Positions 20,200-30,800 of a DNA stretch of 64,000 nt are shown here, in pieces. The translations under genes were made by a program, and so were the position numbers. Every line of letters begins with the position of its first letter. Within the stretch, counting starts at the first letter, position 1. The DNA comes from Amphibalanus amphitrite (taxonomy: Eukaryota; Arthropoda; Thecostraca; Balanomorpha; Balanidae): assembly GCF_019059575.1 (NCBI RefSeq), contig NW_024882773.1, positions 62,001-126,000 on the forward strand, read 5' to 3'. Below the pieces are notes generated by a model. It made no database searches. It saw only the letters and a program-made list of their open reading frames with translations, and was not told where the DNA came from.

Positions 20200-22140
20200 T
20201 TGATTGATAATTTTGAATAGTATCTGTCTTTGGATATTTGTTTGGAGAAAATCGAGAAACGCAGAAAACAATAGATCCGGCGGAAAAACCCGGAGAAAGT
20301 TTCGATAGATTTATAATTGGGCAGAGAATCGAGAATCGAGTACCCAAAGCTCCTCCATTCGTACATCCGGAATAAAAAAGTCGGACCTCCTGCGGTCGGT
20401 CCTATTTTGCTCAGCTCTGGTCGCCTTACCGATTCTCCCGAAGAGAAATGGTTGAGGCGTTTGCCTCCTCATTCTCGTCTGTTTTTACCAAAGACTGTCC
20501 GAGGAACCCTTCTCCGCATCAACATTTTGAGGGAATCATTGATAATATCACTTTCCCAGTGGAGCATGTTCTTAAGGTACTGAAATCACTTGATGGTAAT
20601 TCCGCTATGGGACCTGATGATATCAACCCATTACTGCTGAAGAGTTGTGCCCCGCAACTAGCGTATCCCCTTCATTTGATATTTTCTCGTGCCATCCACG
20701 AAGGTCAGCTACCCAGTGACTGGAAGTCATCCATGGTTATCCCTATATTTAAGAAGGGCGCAAGGTACGATCCTCTAAACTACCGCCCGATTAGCCTCAC
20801 CTCCGTTTGCTGCAAGACCTTTGAGCGACTCCTCTGCCAACACCTAACTGATTACCTTGAATCCCACATGATCCTCTCTCCGCATCAGTTTGGTTTTCGA
20901 GCCATGAGATCCACTTCTGACCAGCTTCTACTAGTCTATGACAGCGTTTCTAAGCATGTAGATGAAGGGCGTGTTGTAGACGTAATCTTATTTGATTTTA
21001 GTAAAGCTTTCGATGTTGTAGTACACAGTCTCCTCCTCTCCAAGCTTGAGTGCTTAGGTGTCCAGGGCAGTATCTTGCAGGTCATTTTCTCGTTCCTATC
21101 TAACCGATCGATGAGTGTTTGTATTGATGGTCACCATAGTCGTGCCAGAGAAGTTCTCAGTGGCGTCCCCCAGGGGACAGTCCTGGGACCCCTCCTTTTT
21201 TTAATCTATATTAACAGTATTGGATATAACTTGTCCTGTAACTATAAAATCTTTGCCGACGACCTGAAGTTATACGCATGTGTAGATTATCCCGATAGGT
21301 CCCTCCCATCCCTGGCCACTTCCGAAGTAATCCAGCGAGATATTGATCGACTTCACTCTACTGCTGCTTCTTGGGGCTTGTTTATGAATGTAAAGAAGTG
21401 CTCAATCCTCCGTTTCTCGAGGTCCTTTACTAATGTAGTCCGCCCCACATATACCCTAGATGGCAAACCTATTCCTCATGTCCACTCTGCCTCCGACCTT
21501 GGTGTACTGGTTGATTCTGGCTTGAAATTCCACGACCATATCCGTATGGCTACTCATAAAGCTGGCGCTTTGGCCTATAGCTTCCTTAAATCCACTGTGT
21601 GTCGATCTCCAAAGTTCATGGTGTTCCTGCTCACCACTCACATACGACCAGTGCTTGAATATGCCTCTCCTGTCTGGAACTCTGGTTTTATTCAGGATTT
21701 GAGGCTATTAGAAAGAGTGCAGCGCCGATGGACTAAGCGTATTTGTGGCTTGGAGACCATGAGCTATGGTGAACGTCTACGATCCCTACGTCTCTATTCC
21801 GTCCAAGGAAGGCTACTGCGTGCAGATCTTCTACAGTACTGGAAAATCTTTAACGGAAAATCTTGTATATCTCCGGCTGATTTATTTCCACAGCCGCCTC
21901 AGAATCGTACACGAGGCCATTGCCACAAAATATTTCCCTCTGCCATAAACACTGACATTAGGAAGCGCTCGTTCTCTCAAAGATGTATTTCTGTATGGAA
22001 TGCCCTCCCCGCTCAAACTGTGTGTGCTCACGATGTCAACACGTTTAAATCTATGTTAGATCGCGATATCAATGATGCGTTGTACTCTTACCCAATGTGA
22101 AAGCTCTACCTACACTAAGAACTAGGACAGTTCCAAACAT
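20200..22140 (+). mobile_element. LINE retrotransposon, family A, 5' truncated
   Basis: Starts in the linker between endonuclease and RT (KLLHSYIRNKKVGPPAVGP, frame from about 20317). One frameshift (two bases, at gaagagaaatgg near 20445) joins it to the RT frame 20448-22100. The endonuclease is missing. It inserted between the BTB gene and the candidate first exon of NFU1, and it is the better-preserved relative of the fragment at 2.48-3.71 kb. Confidence 0.85.
20448..22100 (+). CDS. LINE reverse transcriptase, family A
   Basis: 550 codons without a stop. In order: MGPDDINPLLLK, NYRPISLTSVCCKTFERLL (fingers), HQFGFRAMRSTSDQLLL, palm A ILFDFSKAFDVV, LSGVPQGTVLGPLLFLIYIN, catalytic FADDLKLYA, thumb RDIDRLHSTAASWGLFMNVK, DLGVLVDSGLKFHDHI, THIRPVLEYASPVWNSG and the C-terminal RTRGHCHKI ... 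FSQRCISVWNALP. All catalytic Asp residues are present, so this part of the enzyme looks intact and the insertion is probably recent. Met 20448 is unlikely to be the native start because the homologous frame continues upstream through a frameshift. Confidence 0.9.
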   Translation: MVEAFASSFSSVFTKDCPRNPSPHQHFEGIIDNITFPVEHVLKVLKSLDGNSAMGPDDINPLLLKSCAPQLAYPLHLIFSRAIHEGQLPSDWKSSMVIPIFKKGARYDPLNYRPISLTSVCCKTFERLLCQHLTDYLESHMILSPHQFGFRAMRSTSDQLLLVYDSVSKHVDEGRVVDVILFDFSKAFDVVVHSLLLSKLECLGVQGSILQVIFSFLSNRSMSVCIDGHHSRAREVLSGVPQGTVLGPLLFLIYINSIGYNLSCNYKIFADDLKLYACVDYPDRSLPSLATSEVIQRDIDRLHSTAASWGLFMNVKKCSILRFSRSFTNVVRPTYTLDGKPIPHVHSASDLGVLVDSGLKFHDHIRMATHKAGALAYSFLKSTVCRSPKFMVFLLTTHIRPVLEYASPVWNSGFIQDLRLLERVQRRWTKRICGLETMSYGERLRSLRLYSVQGRLLRADLLQYWKIFNGKSCISPADLFPQPPQNRTRGHCHKIFPSAINTDIRKRSFSQRCISVWNALPAQTVCAHDVNTFKSMLDRDINDALYSYPM

Positions 22141-22633
22141 TTCTCCATGCTGAACTTTTGTGCATTAAGTAATTACTTCCTGTAAATCTGTGAAGGAGAC
22201 TCACTTCTCCAGTCAGTTTGTACATGTATAATCTACAGCACAAACTTCCTACTGACTGGCGCGTCTCTTAAATGCAGGGTTCCTTGTACCTTCCTCTCTC
22301 ACTTTCTCCACCATTTTCCTCCCCGGACGCAAAAAGGAACCCAACCAGGTAAGTGGACAGTGCTGAAATTATATTTATAAAGGCCTTCAGAGAAAAAGGT
22401 CTGATATTCGCACTTCTGTGAAGGTAGTTTCTCTTCCTGCAGTCAGCCACTTTATTCAAACCACCACAGGGAAGGGTCTGACGCAACATAACATCATTGA
22501 GACATTGGACAGTTTTACAAATAAGCGACTCGCTCATATTTGCAAACCATCTACATTGACCTCAGTCTCATCTGTGGCCTCTGGCCAGTACCTAGTTTGA
22601 CTTTTCTGATTTCTCTCATCCCATTGTTCACAG
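22141..22633. other. LINE 3' flank and upstream intron DNA, no gene
   Basis: No supported exon. It ends with a good acceptor (gatttctctcatcccattgttcacag, AG at 22632-22633) that begins the candidate NFU1 exon. Confidence 0.35.
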
Positions 22634-22753
22634 GTTCTGTGAGATGCTGCTGCCAGTGTGCCGAGCCTGCAGCAGGAGGCTGGTGCCCACAGCTGCTGGG
22701 GCGGCTGCTTCCTGGACCAGGAGGGCTCACACTCTCCTGCCAGGTAGAGTCAG
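22634..22753 (+). CDS. NFU1: candidate NFU1 first coding exon (mitochondrial presequence)
   Basis: The acceptor AG at 22632-22633 and a donor cag|gtacgg after 22753 bound an exon with Met at 22644. It reads MLLPVCRACSRRLVPTAAGA, then AASWTRRAHTLLPGRV plus two bases. It has seven Arg and no acidic residue, alternating with hydrophobic and small residues, as expected for a mitochondrial targeting peptide. The leftover two bases (ag) plus the first base of the exon at 46525 (t) make Ser and continue in frame into [14 protein letters not shown] of NFU1. Support is therefore phase, orientation and composition; the 23.8-kb gap between the exons is not proven to be spliced. A rival donor ten bases earlier (after 22743) would break the frame. 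Confidence 0.45.
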
Positions 22754-22818
22754 GTACGGGCGGAACGGAGTGAGGAGCTTATTTGCCAAATGATGTGCCA
22801 GTCTTGGTTTTGTATTAA

Positions 22819-23300
22819 AGGGACTGTCCCACCTTTACATTAGATTTGAGTTGAGATAGCCAAGTTTGCGGCGAGGTTCAGAAACCACTATCTATCTAGG
22901 TTGCAACCCCCGCGGCCTCGTGGTGTTGAAGAAATTCGTTCCCTTCATTTGAAAATGGGCCTTGTACAAGGCCCAATCTCTTAACCATTAACGGCAATCT
23001 GATGACGTCATTTGCATTTTGAGCGCCTGTCACGTATTTAATTCAAGTACCACTTGATTTACCAATAAGCTGGCGTTGTCGGCGCACGGAGCTGGAGTAT
23101 GCCACGGTGAGTAGAGTATGCGTCTCGAAATGAGTTTTTTTTTTCTGGTTGTGGGATAATGATGAGTTAGAAGTATAAGTGATCTACTTATTTTGTTTCA
23201 ATTGGTCATGCCTCGGCTTTGCTGTGTCATTTGCGAAATATATAATACTCAGGGTACAGTTTTCAGGTAAGTTTTAATAGACTGCTTTTGCCTCAGGAGG
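22819..23300 (+). mobile_element. left end of a TTAA/GGGAC-type DNA transposon
   Basis: TTAA at 22815-22818 is followed by AGGGACTGTCCCACCTT, then sequence homologous for about 260 bp to the left end of the intact element at 35820-38594 (both share gagttgagatagccaagttt and ctcttaaccatta). No matching right end was found nearby, so the copy is truncated or rearranged. The end near 23300 is approximate. Confidence 0.65.
23208..23266 (+). pseudogene. possible THAP-like exon start inside the TTAA element
   Basis: ATG at 23208 reads MPRLCCVICEIYNTQGTVFR and meets a consensus donor (cag|gtaagt) at 23266/23267. A Met-Pro-x-x-Cys-Cys-x-x-Cys start is how THAP zinc fingers begin, and Kolobok transposases combine THAP with TTAA targets. 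The homology is too short to be sure and the partner Cys/His ligands were not found. Confidence 0.25.
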
Positions 23301-23670
23301 TGCCAGTTTTGTCAAATTTCGAGGCACTGGTAATGCCATTTTTATTATTTTATTCATGCAAGGTAACAATATGGTGATAATTGTCTTTGGTTTTGGTATC
23401 CACACAAATACTTGGAGGGCATTTCATCTCGTTCTTCGCCTCTCCCTTTTTATGCAAGGTTCAAGAACGATATGCCACAAATATTTGTGCTTACAATGTA
23501 TTATTGTAAAATCAAATATTTTTAGCATATTTCTCTCCATTTTGTCTGCATATTTGTTTTGCTGCATTTTTTCACCTTCACAAATCATGGTGTCCGGTGC
23601 ACAAGTCTTTGTCAGCTAGGCCTTGTGAAGGTCAGACAAAGAAATGTACCCAAGAAGTTTGCAGACAAGG

Positions 23671-23860
23671 AAATGGCATACAAAGTGCACCTCCCCCCTT
23701 TTACATCCTAATGGACCACACCACAAGTTTCTTTGAGAGCATCCTTGATTTTCAGTTAACCGCGGGTTGTTTAAACTGAAAATCAAGGATGCTCTTAAAG
23801 AAACTTGTGGTGTGATCCATTAGGATGCACAAGGGGGGAGGTTTACTTTGTATGCCATTT
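23671..23860. repeat. long hairpin (foldback), arms about 88 bp
   Basis: aaatggcatacaaagt at 23671 is mirrored by actttgtatgccattt ending at 23860. The arms pair almost throughout, including ccacaagtttcttt with aaagaaacttgtgg, around a loop of about 12 nt (aaccgcgggttg) near 23759-23771. Confidence 0.85.
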
Positions 23861-23875
23861 CAGTGTGAACAGTTA

Positions 23876-24036
23876 AACGCAGCTCAGCTCACTTCAGCTC
23901 ACGTTCCGCTCAAACCAGCTGCACTCGGCTCAGCTCAGTTTCAGCTCAGCTCAGCTCGGTTTCCGTTCAGCTCAGCTCAGCTCAGTTTCTGCTCAATTCA
24001 GCTCAGCTCAGTTTCTGCCCAATTCAGCTCAGCTAG
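23876..24036 (+). repeat. CAGCT-rich simple repeat
   Basis: cagctcagctcagctc runs interrupted by tttctgctcaattcag-type spacers; the pentamer agctc dominates. No gene. Confidence 0.8.
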
Positions 24037-24500
24037 GGGAGCTTTTCCCATATAATAACCATCAGAACAGGGTGAGAGTTCCAATTAGCACCTTTGTCCC
24101 ACTCCCCATATGATTTGGTGCTTATCCCACAACCAACCAACCAACCAACCAACGAAAAGGAATATTTTGCATTTCTAATTGTAAATTTTTCATGCAGAGG
24201 TAAGAAACCTAATGGATGAAATTAATTTAATCTAAATGACTGCTTTTGATATTTATAAGTTATAAGTGAAGAAAGCTGAATTATAATTGTCACCAATTTT
24301 GGGGATAACTTTGTGGGAAGAAAAGGAGACGTTTCCCCACAAAAACAAACCTGAAGTTTGAAAAGAGTTTATTATTTTAATAAAGGAAGTTGAATTGCAG
24401 GTCAGAGAAATTGGTGGTCGACTTCAATGATACTTCAGTCAGTTGTAAGGTGGAGATCGCAGATGTATGATGATGCTGTTGTAATTTTGGACTTTATTCT
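24037..24500. other. no gene recognised
   Basis: AT-rich DNA with a short aacc tetranucleotide run (24132-24153). Nothing else seen before the TTAA element starts. Confidence 0.35.
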
Positions 24501-24742
24501 TTATCCCTTGCCTGCACGGGGGGCCACCCGTCCCCCCCCCCCCCCCAGTTAGTATTTTCTGCTCTGCACTCAACATTTTTAAAGCTAGATGCTTGATTTT
24601 TCGCATCAGTATAGCTGCGTCTCAATCCTTTCTCAGCGTCCAATGACAATTTCAAGTTTTTGTGGTTTTTGGTTTCGGAGATATTACATTGTTCTTCAGG
24701 TCATGTCATGACCCAAATGACCAATAGTTACCCAATATCTTG

Positions 24743-24751
24743 CGTCGGCTA
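24743..24751 (+). repeat. left 9-bp target-site duplication (cgtcggcta)
   Basis: The same nine bases recur at 40335-40343 on the far side of the inserted element, immediately outside its terminal inverted repeats. The uninterrupted homolog near 60.8 kb has related but single sequence here. Confidence 0.75.
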
Positions 24752-24886
24752 ATGTCCGTGAAGTTAGCGTCAGCAACAGCAACGAATACAGCGTCGGATT
24801 CAGAATCGCTTCAAAAACTGCCATCAGGTCAATTGGGGGACGGGGAACACGAATATGACATTTATTTTGCCCTAGCTCCCTTCCTT

Positions 24887-27800
24887 CATCCCTTAATCGT
24901 CCCTTAAAGGACGGGGCGCGTCAAAAGTGCCCCAAGGCTTCGTCTGATCGCCAAAATAATGGTCGCAATCGATTCCTCGGGTCAATATCTAACCTCAGTC
25001 GAAGGTTCCAGACCTGTGGCTCCTATCCCTCATCCCTTAATCGTCCCTTAAAGGACGGGGCGCGTCAAAAGTGCCCCAAGGCTTCGTCTGATCGCCAAAA
25101 TAATGGTCTCAATCGATTCCTCGGGTCAATATCTAACCTCAGTCGAAGGTTCCAGACCTGTGGCTCCTATCCCTCATCCCTTAATCGTCCCTTAAAGGAC
25201 GGGGCGCGTCAAAAGTGCCCCAAGGCTTCGTCTGATTGCCAAAATAATGGTCGCAATCGATTCCTCGGGTCAATATCTAACCTCAGTCGAAGGTTTCAGA
25301 CCTGTGGCTCCTATCCCTCATCCCTTAATCGTCCCTTAAAGGACGGGGCGCGTCAAAAGTGCCCCAAGGCTTCGTCTGATCGCCAAAATAATGGTCGCAA
25401 CCGATTCCTCGGGTCAATATCTAACCTCAGTCGAAAGTTCCAGACCTGTGGCTCCTATCCCTCATCCCTTAATCGTCCCTTAAAGGACGGGGCGCGTCAA
25501 AAGTGCCCCAAGGCTTCGTCTGATCGCCAAAATAATGGTCGCAATCGATTCCTCGGGTCAATATCTAACCTCAGTCGAAGGTTCCAGACCTGTGGCTCCT
25601 ATCCCTCATCCCTTAATCGTCCCTTAAAGGACGGGGCGCGTCAAGTGCCCCAAGGCTTCGTCTGATCGCCAAAATAATGGTCTCAATCGATTCCTCGGGT
25701 CAATATCTAACCTCAGTCGAAGGTTCCAGACCTGTGGCTCCTATCCCTCATCCCTTAATCGTCCCTTAAAGGACGGGGCGCGTCAAAAGTGCCCCAAGGC
25801 TTCGTCTGATTGCCAAAATAATGGTCGCAATCGATTCCTCGGGTCAATATCTAACCTCAGTCGAAGGTTCCAGACCTGTGGCTCCTATCCCTCATCCCTT
25901 AATCGTCCCTTAAAGGACGGGGCGCGTCAAAAGTGCCCCAAGGCTTCGTCTGATCGCCAAAATAATGGTCGCAACCGATTTCTCGGGTCAATATCTAACC
26001 TCAGTCGAAAGTTCCAGACCTGTGGCTCCTATCCCTCATCCCTTAATCGTCCCTTAAAGGACGGGGCGCGTCAAAAGTGCCCCAAGGCTTCGTCTGATCG
26101 CCAAAATAATGGTCGCAATCGATTCCTCGGGTCAATATCTAACCTCAGTCGAAGGTTCCAGACCTGTGGCTCCTATCCCTCATCCCTTAATCGTCCCTTA
26201 AAGGACGGGGCGCGTCAAAAGTGCCCCAAGGCTTCGTCTGATCGCCAAAATAATGGTCGCAATCGATTCCTCGGGTCAATACCTAACCTCAGTCGAAGGT
26301 TCCAGACCTGTGGCTCCTATCCCTCATCCCTTAATCGTCCCTTAAAGGACGGGGCGCGTCAAAAGTGCCCCAAGGCTTCGTCTGATCGCCAAAATAATGG
26401 TCGCAATCGATTCCTCGGGTCAATATCTAACCTCAGTCGAAGGTTCCAGACCTGTGGCTCCTATCCCTCATCCCTTAATCGTCCCTTAAAGACGGGGCGC
26501 GTCAAAAGTGCCCCAAGGCTTCGTCTGATCGCCAAAATAATGGTCGCGATCGATTCCTCGGGTCAATATCTAACCTCAGTCGAAGGTTCCAGACCTGTGG
26601 CTCCTATCCCTCATCCCTTAATCGTCCCTTAAAGGACGGGGCGCGTCAAAAGTGCCCCAAGGCTTCGTCTGATCGCCAAAATAATGGTCGCAATCGATTC
26701 CTCGGGTCAATATCTAACCTCAGTCGAAGGTTCCAGACCTGTGGCTCCTATCCCTCATCCCTTAATCGTCCCTTAAAGGACGGGGCGCGTCAAAAGTGCC
26801 CCAAGGCTTCGTCTGATCGCCAAAATAATGGTCGCAATCGATTCCTCGGGTCAATATCTAACCTCAGTCGAAGGTTCCTGACCTGTGGCTCCTATCCCTC
26901 ATCCCTTAATCGTCCCTTAAAGGACGGGGCGCGTCAAAAGTGCCCCAAGGCTTCGTCTGATCGCCAAAATAATGGTCGCAATCGATTCCTCGGGTCAATA
27001 TCTAACCTCAGTCGAAGGTTCCAGACCTGTGGCTCCTATCCCTCATCCCTAAGTCGTCCCTTAAAGGACGGGGCGCGTCAAAAGTGCCCCAAGGCTTCGT
27101 CTGATCGCCAAAATAATGGTAGCAACCGATTCCTCGGGTCAATATCTAACCTCAGTCGAAGGTTCCAGACCTGTGGCTCCTATCCCTCATCCCTTAATCG
27201 TCCCTTAAAGGACGGGGCGCGTCAAAAGTGCCCCAAGGCTTCGTCTGATCGCCAAAATAATGGTCGCAATCGATTCCTCGGGTCAATATCTAACCTCAGT
27301 CGAAGGTTCCAGACCTGTGGCTCCTATCCCTCATCCCTTAATCGTCCCTTAAAGGACGGGGCGCGTCAAAAGTGCCCCAAGGCTTCGTCTGATCGCCAAA
27401 ATAATGGTCGCAATCGATTCCTCGGGTCAATATCTAACCTCAGTCGAAGGTTCCAGACCTGTGGCTCCTATCCCTCATCCCTAAGTCGTCCCTTAAAGGA
27501 CGGGGCGCGTCAAAAGTGCCCCAAGGCTTCGTCTGATCGCCAAAATAATGGTCGCAACCGATTTCTCGGGTCAATATCTAACCTCAGTCGAAAGTTCCAG
27601 ACCTGTGGCTCCTATCCCTCATCCCTTAATCGTCCCTTAAAGGACGGGGCGCGTCAAAAGTGCCCCAAGGCTTCGTCTGATCGCCAAAATAATGGTCGCA
27701 ATCGATTCCTCGGGTCAATATCTAACCTCAGTCGAAGGTTCCAGACCTGTGGCTCCTATCCCTCATCCCTTAATCGTCCCTTAAAGGACGGGGCGCGTCA

Positions 27801-30800
27801 AAAGTGCCCCAAGGCTTCGTCTGATCGCCAAAATAATGGTCGCAATCGATTCCTCGGGTCAATATCTAACCTCAGTCGAAGGTTCCAGACCTGTGGCTCC
27901 TATCCCTCATCCCTTAATCGTCCCTTAAAGGACGGGGCGCGTCAAAAGTGCCCCAAGGCTTCGTCTGATCGCCAAAATAATGGTCGCAATCGATTCCTCG
28001 GGTCAATATCTAACCTCAGTCGAAGGTTCCAGACCTGTGGCTCCTATCCCTCATCCCTTAATCGTCCCTTAAAGACGGGGCGCGTCAAAAGTGCCCCAAG
28101 GCTTCGTCTGATCGCCAAAATAATGGTCGCGATCGATTCCTCGGGTCAATATCTAACCTCAGTCGAAGGTTCCAGACCTGTGGCTCCTATCCCTCATCCC
28201 TTAATCGTCCCTTAAAGGACGGGGCGCGTCAAAAGTGCCCCAAGGCTTCGTCTGATCGCCAAAATAATGGTCGCAATCGATTCCTCGGGTCAATATCTAA
28301 CCTCAGTCGAAGGTTCCAGACCTGTGGCTCCTATCCCTCATCCCTTAATCGTCCCTTAAAGGACGGGGCGCGTCAAAAGTGCCCCAAGGCTTCGTCTGAT
28401 CGCCAAAATAATGGTCGCAATCGATTCCTCGGGTCAATATCTAACCTCAGTCGAAGGTTCCAGACCTGTGGCTCCTATCCCTCATCCCTAAGTCGTCCCT
28501 TAAAGGACGGGGCGCGTCAAAAGTGCCCCAAGGCTTCGTCTGATCGCCAAAATAATGGTAGCAACCGATTCCTCGGGTCAATATCTAACCTCAGTCGAAG
28601 GTTCCAGACCTGTGGCTCCTATCCCTCATCCCTTAATCGTCCCTTAAAGGACGGGGCGCGTCAAAAGTGCCCCAAGGCTTCGTCTGATCGCCAAAATAAT
28701 GGTCGCAATCGATTCCTCGGGTCAATATCTAACCTCAGTCGAAGGTTCCAGACCTGTGGCTCCTATCCCTCATCCCTTAATCGTCCCTTAAAGGACGGGG
28801 CGCGTCAAAAGTGCCCCAAGGCTTCGTCTGATCGCCAAAATGGTCGCAATCGATTCCTCGGGTCAATATCTAACCTCAGTCGAAGGTTCCAGACCTGTGG
28901 CTCCTATCCCTCATCCCTTAATCGTCCCTTAAAGGACGGGGCGCGTCAAAAGTGCCCCAAGGCTTCGTCTGATTGCCAAAATAATGGTCGCAATCGATTC
29001 CTCGGGTCAATATCTAACCTCAGTCGAAGGTTCCAGACCTGTGGCTCCTATCCCTCATCCCTTAATCGTCCCTTAAAGGACGGGGCGCGTCAAAAGTGCC
29101 CCAAGGCTTCGTCTGATCGCCAAAATAATGGTCGCAATCGATTCCTCGGGTCAATATCTAACCTCAGTCGAAGGTTCCAGACCTGTGGCTCCTATCCCTC
29201 ATCCCTTAATCGTCCCTTAAAGACGGGGCGCGTCAAAAGTGCCCCAAGGCTTCGTCTGATCGCCAAAATAATGGTCGCGATCGATTCCTCGGGTCAATAT
29301 CTAACCTCAGTCGAAGGTTCCAGACCTGTGGCTCCTATCCCTCATCCCTTAATCGTCCCTTAAAGGACGGGGCGCGTCAAAAGTGCCCCAAGGCTTCGTC
29401 TGATCGCCAAAATAATGGTCGCAATCGATTCCTCGGGTCAATATCTAACCTCAGTCGAAGGTTCCAGACCTGTGGCTCCTATCCCTCATCCCTTAATCGT
29501 CCCTTAAAGGACGGGGCGCGTCAAAAGTGCCCCAAGGCTTCGTCTGATCGCCAAAATAATGGTCGCAATCGATTCCTCGGGTCAATATCTAACCTCAGTC
29601 GAAGGTTCCTGACCTGTGGCTCCTATCCCTCATCCCTTAATCGTCCCTTAAAGGACGGGGCGCGTCAAAAGTGCCCCAAGGCTTCGTCTGATCGCCAAAA
29701 TAATGGTCGCAATCGATTCCTCGGGTCAATATCTAACCTCAGTCGAAGGTTCCAGACCTGTGGCTCCTATCCCTCATCCCTAAGTCGTCCCTTAAAGGAC
29801 GGGGCGCGTCAAAAGTGCCCCAAGGCTTCGTCTGATCGCCAAAATAATGGTAGCAACCGATTCCTCGGGTCAATATCTAACCTCAGTCGAAGGTTCCAGA
29901 CCTGTGGCTCCTATCCCTCATCCCTTAATCGTCCCTTAAAGGACGGGGCGCGTCAAAAGTGCCCCAAGGCTTCGTCTGATCGCCAAAATAATGGTCGCAA
30001 TCGATTCCTCGGGTCAATATCTAACCTCAGTCGAAGGTTCCAGACCTGTGGCTCCTATCCCTCATCCCTTAATCGTCCCTTAAAGGACGGGGCGCGTCAA
30101 AAGTGCCCCAAGGCTTCGTCTGATCGCCAAAATAATGGTCTCAATCGATTCCTCGGGTCAATATCTAACCTCAGTCGAAGGTTCCAGACCTGTGGCTCCT
30201 ATCCCTCATCCCTTAATCGTCCCTTAAAGGACGGGGCGCGTCAAAAGTGCCCCAAGGCTTTGTCTGATTGCACAAATAATGGTCGCAATCGATTCCTCGG
30301 GTCAATATCTAACCTCAGTCGAAGGTTTCAGACCTGTGGCTCCTATCCCTCATCCCTTAATCGTCCCTTAAAGGACGGGGCGCGTCAAAAGTGCCCCAAG
30401 GCTTCGTCTGATCGCCAAAATAATGGTCGCAACCGATTCCTCGGGTCAATATCTAACCTCAGTCGAAAGTTCCAGACCTGTGGCTCCTATCCCTCATCCC
30501 TTAATCGTCCCTTAAAGGACGGGGCGCGTCAAAAGTGCCCCAAGGCTTCGTCTGATCGCCAAAATAATGGTCGCAATCGATTCCTCGGGTCAATATCTAA
30601 CCTCAGTCGAAGGTTCCAGACCTGTGGCTCCTATCCCTCATCCCTTAATCGTCCCTTAAAGGACGGGGCGCGTCAAAAGTGCCCCAAGGCTTCGTCTGAT
30701 CGCCAAAATAATGGTCGCAATCGATTCCTCGGGTCAATATCTAACCTCAGTCGAAGGTTCCTGACCTGTGGCTCCTATCCCTCATCCCTTAATCGTCCCT

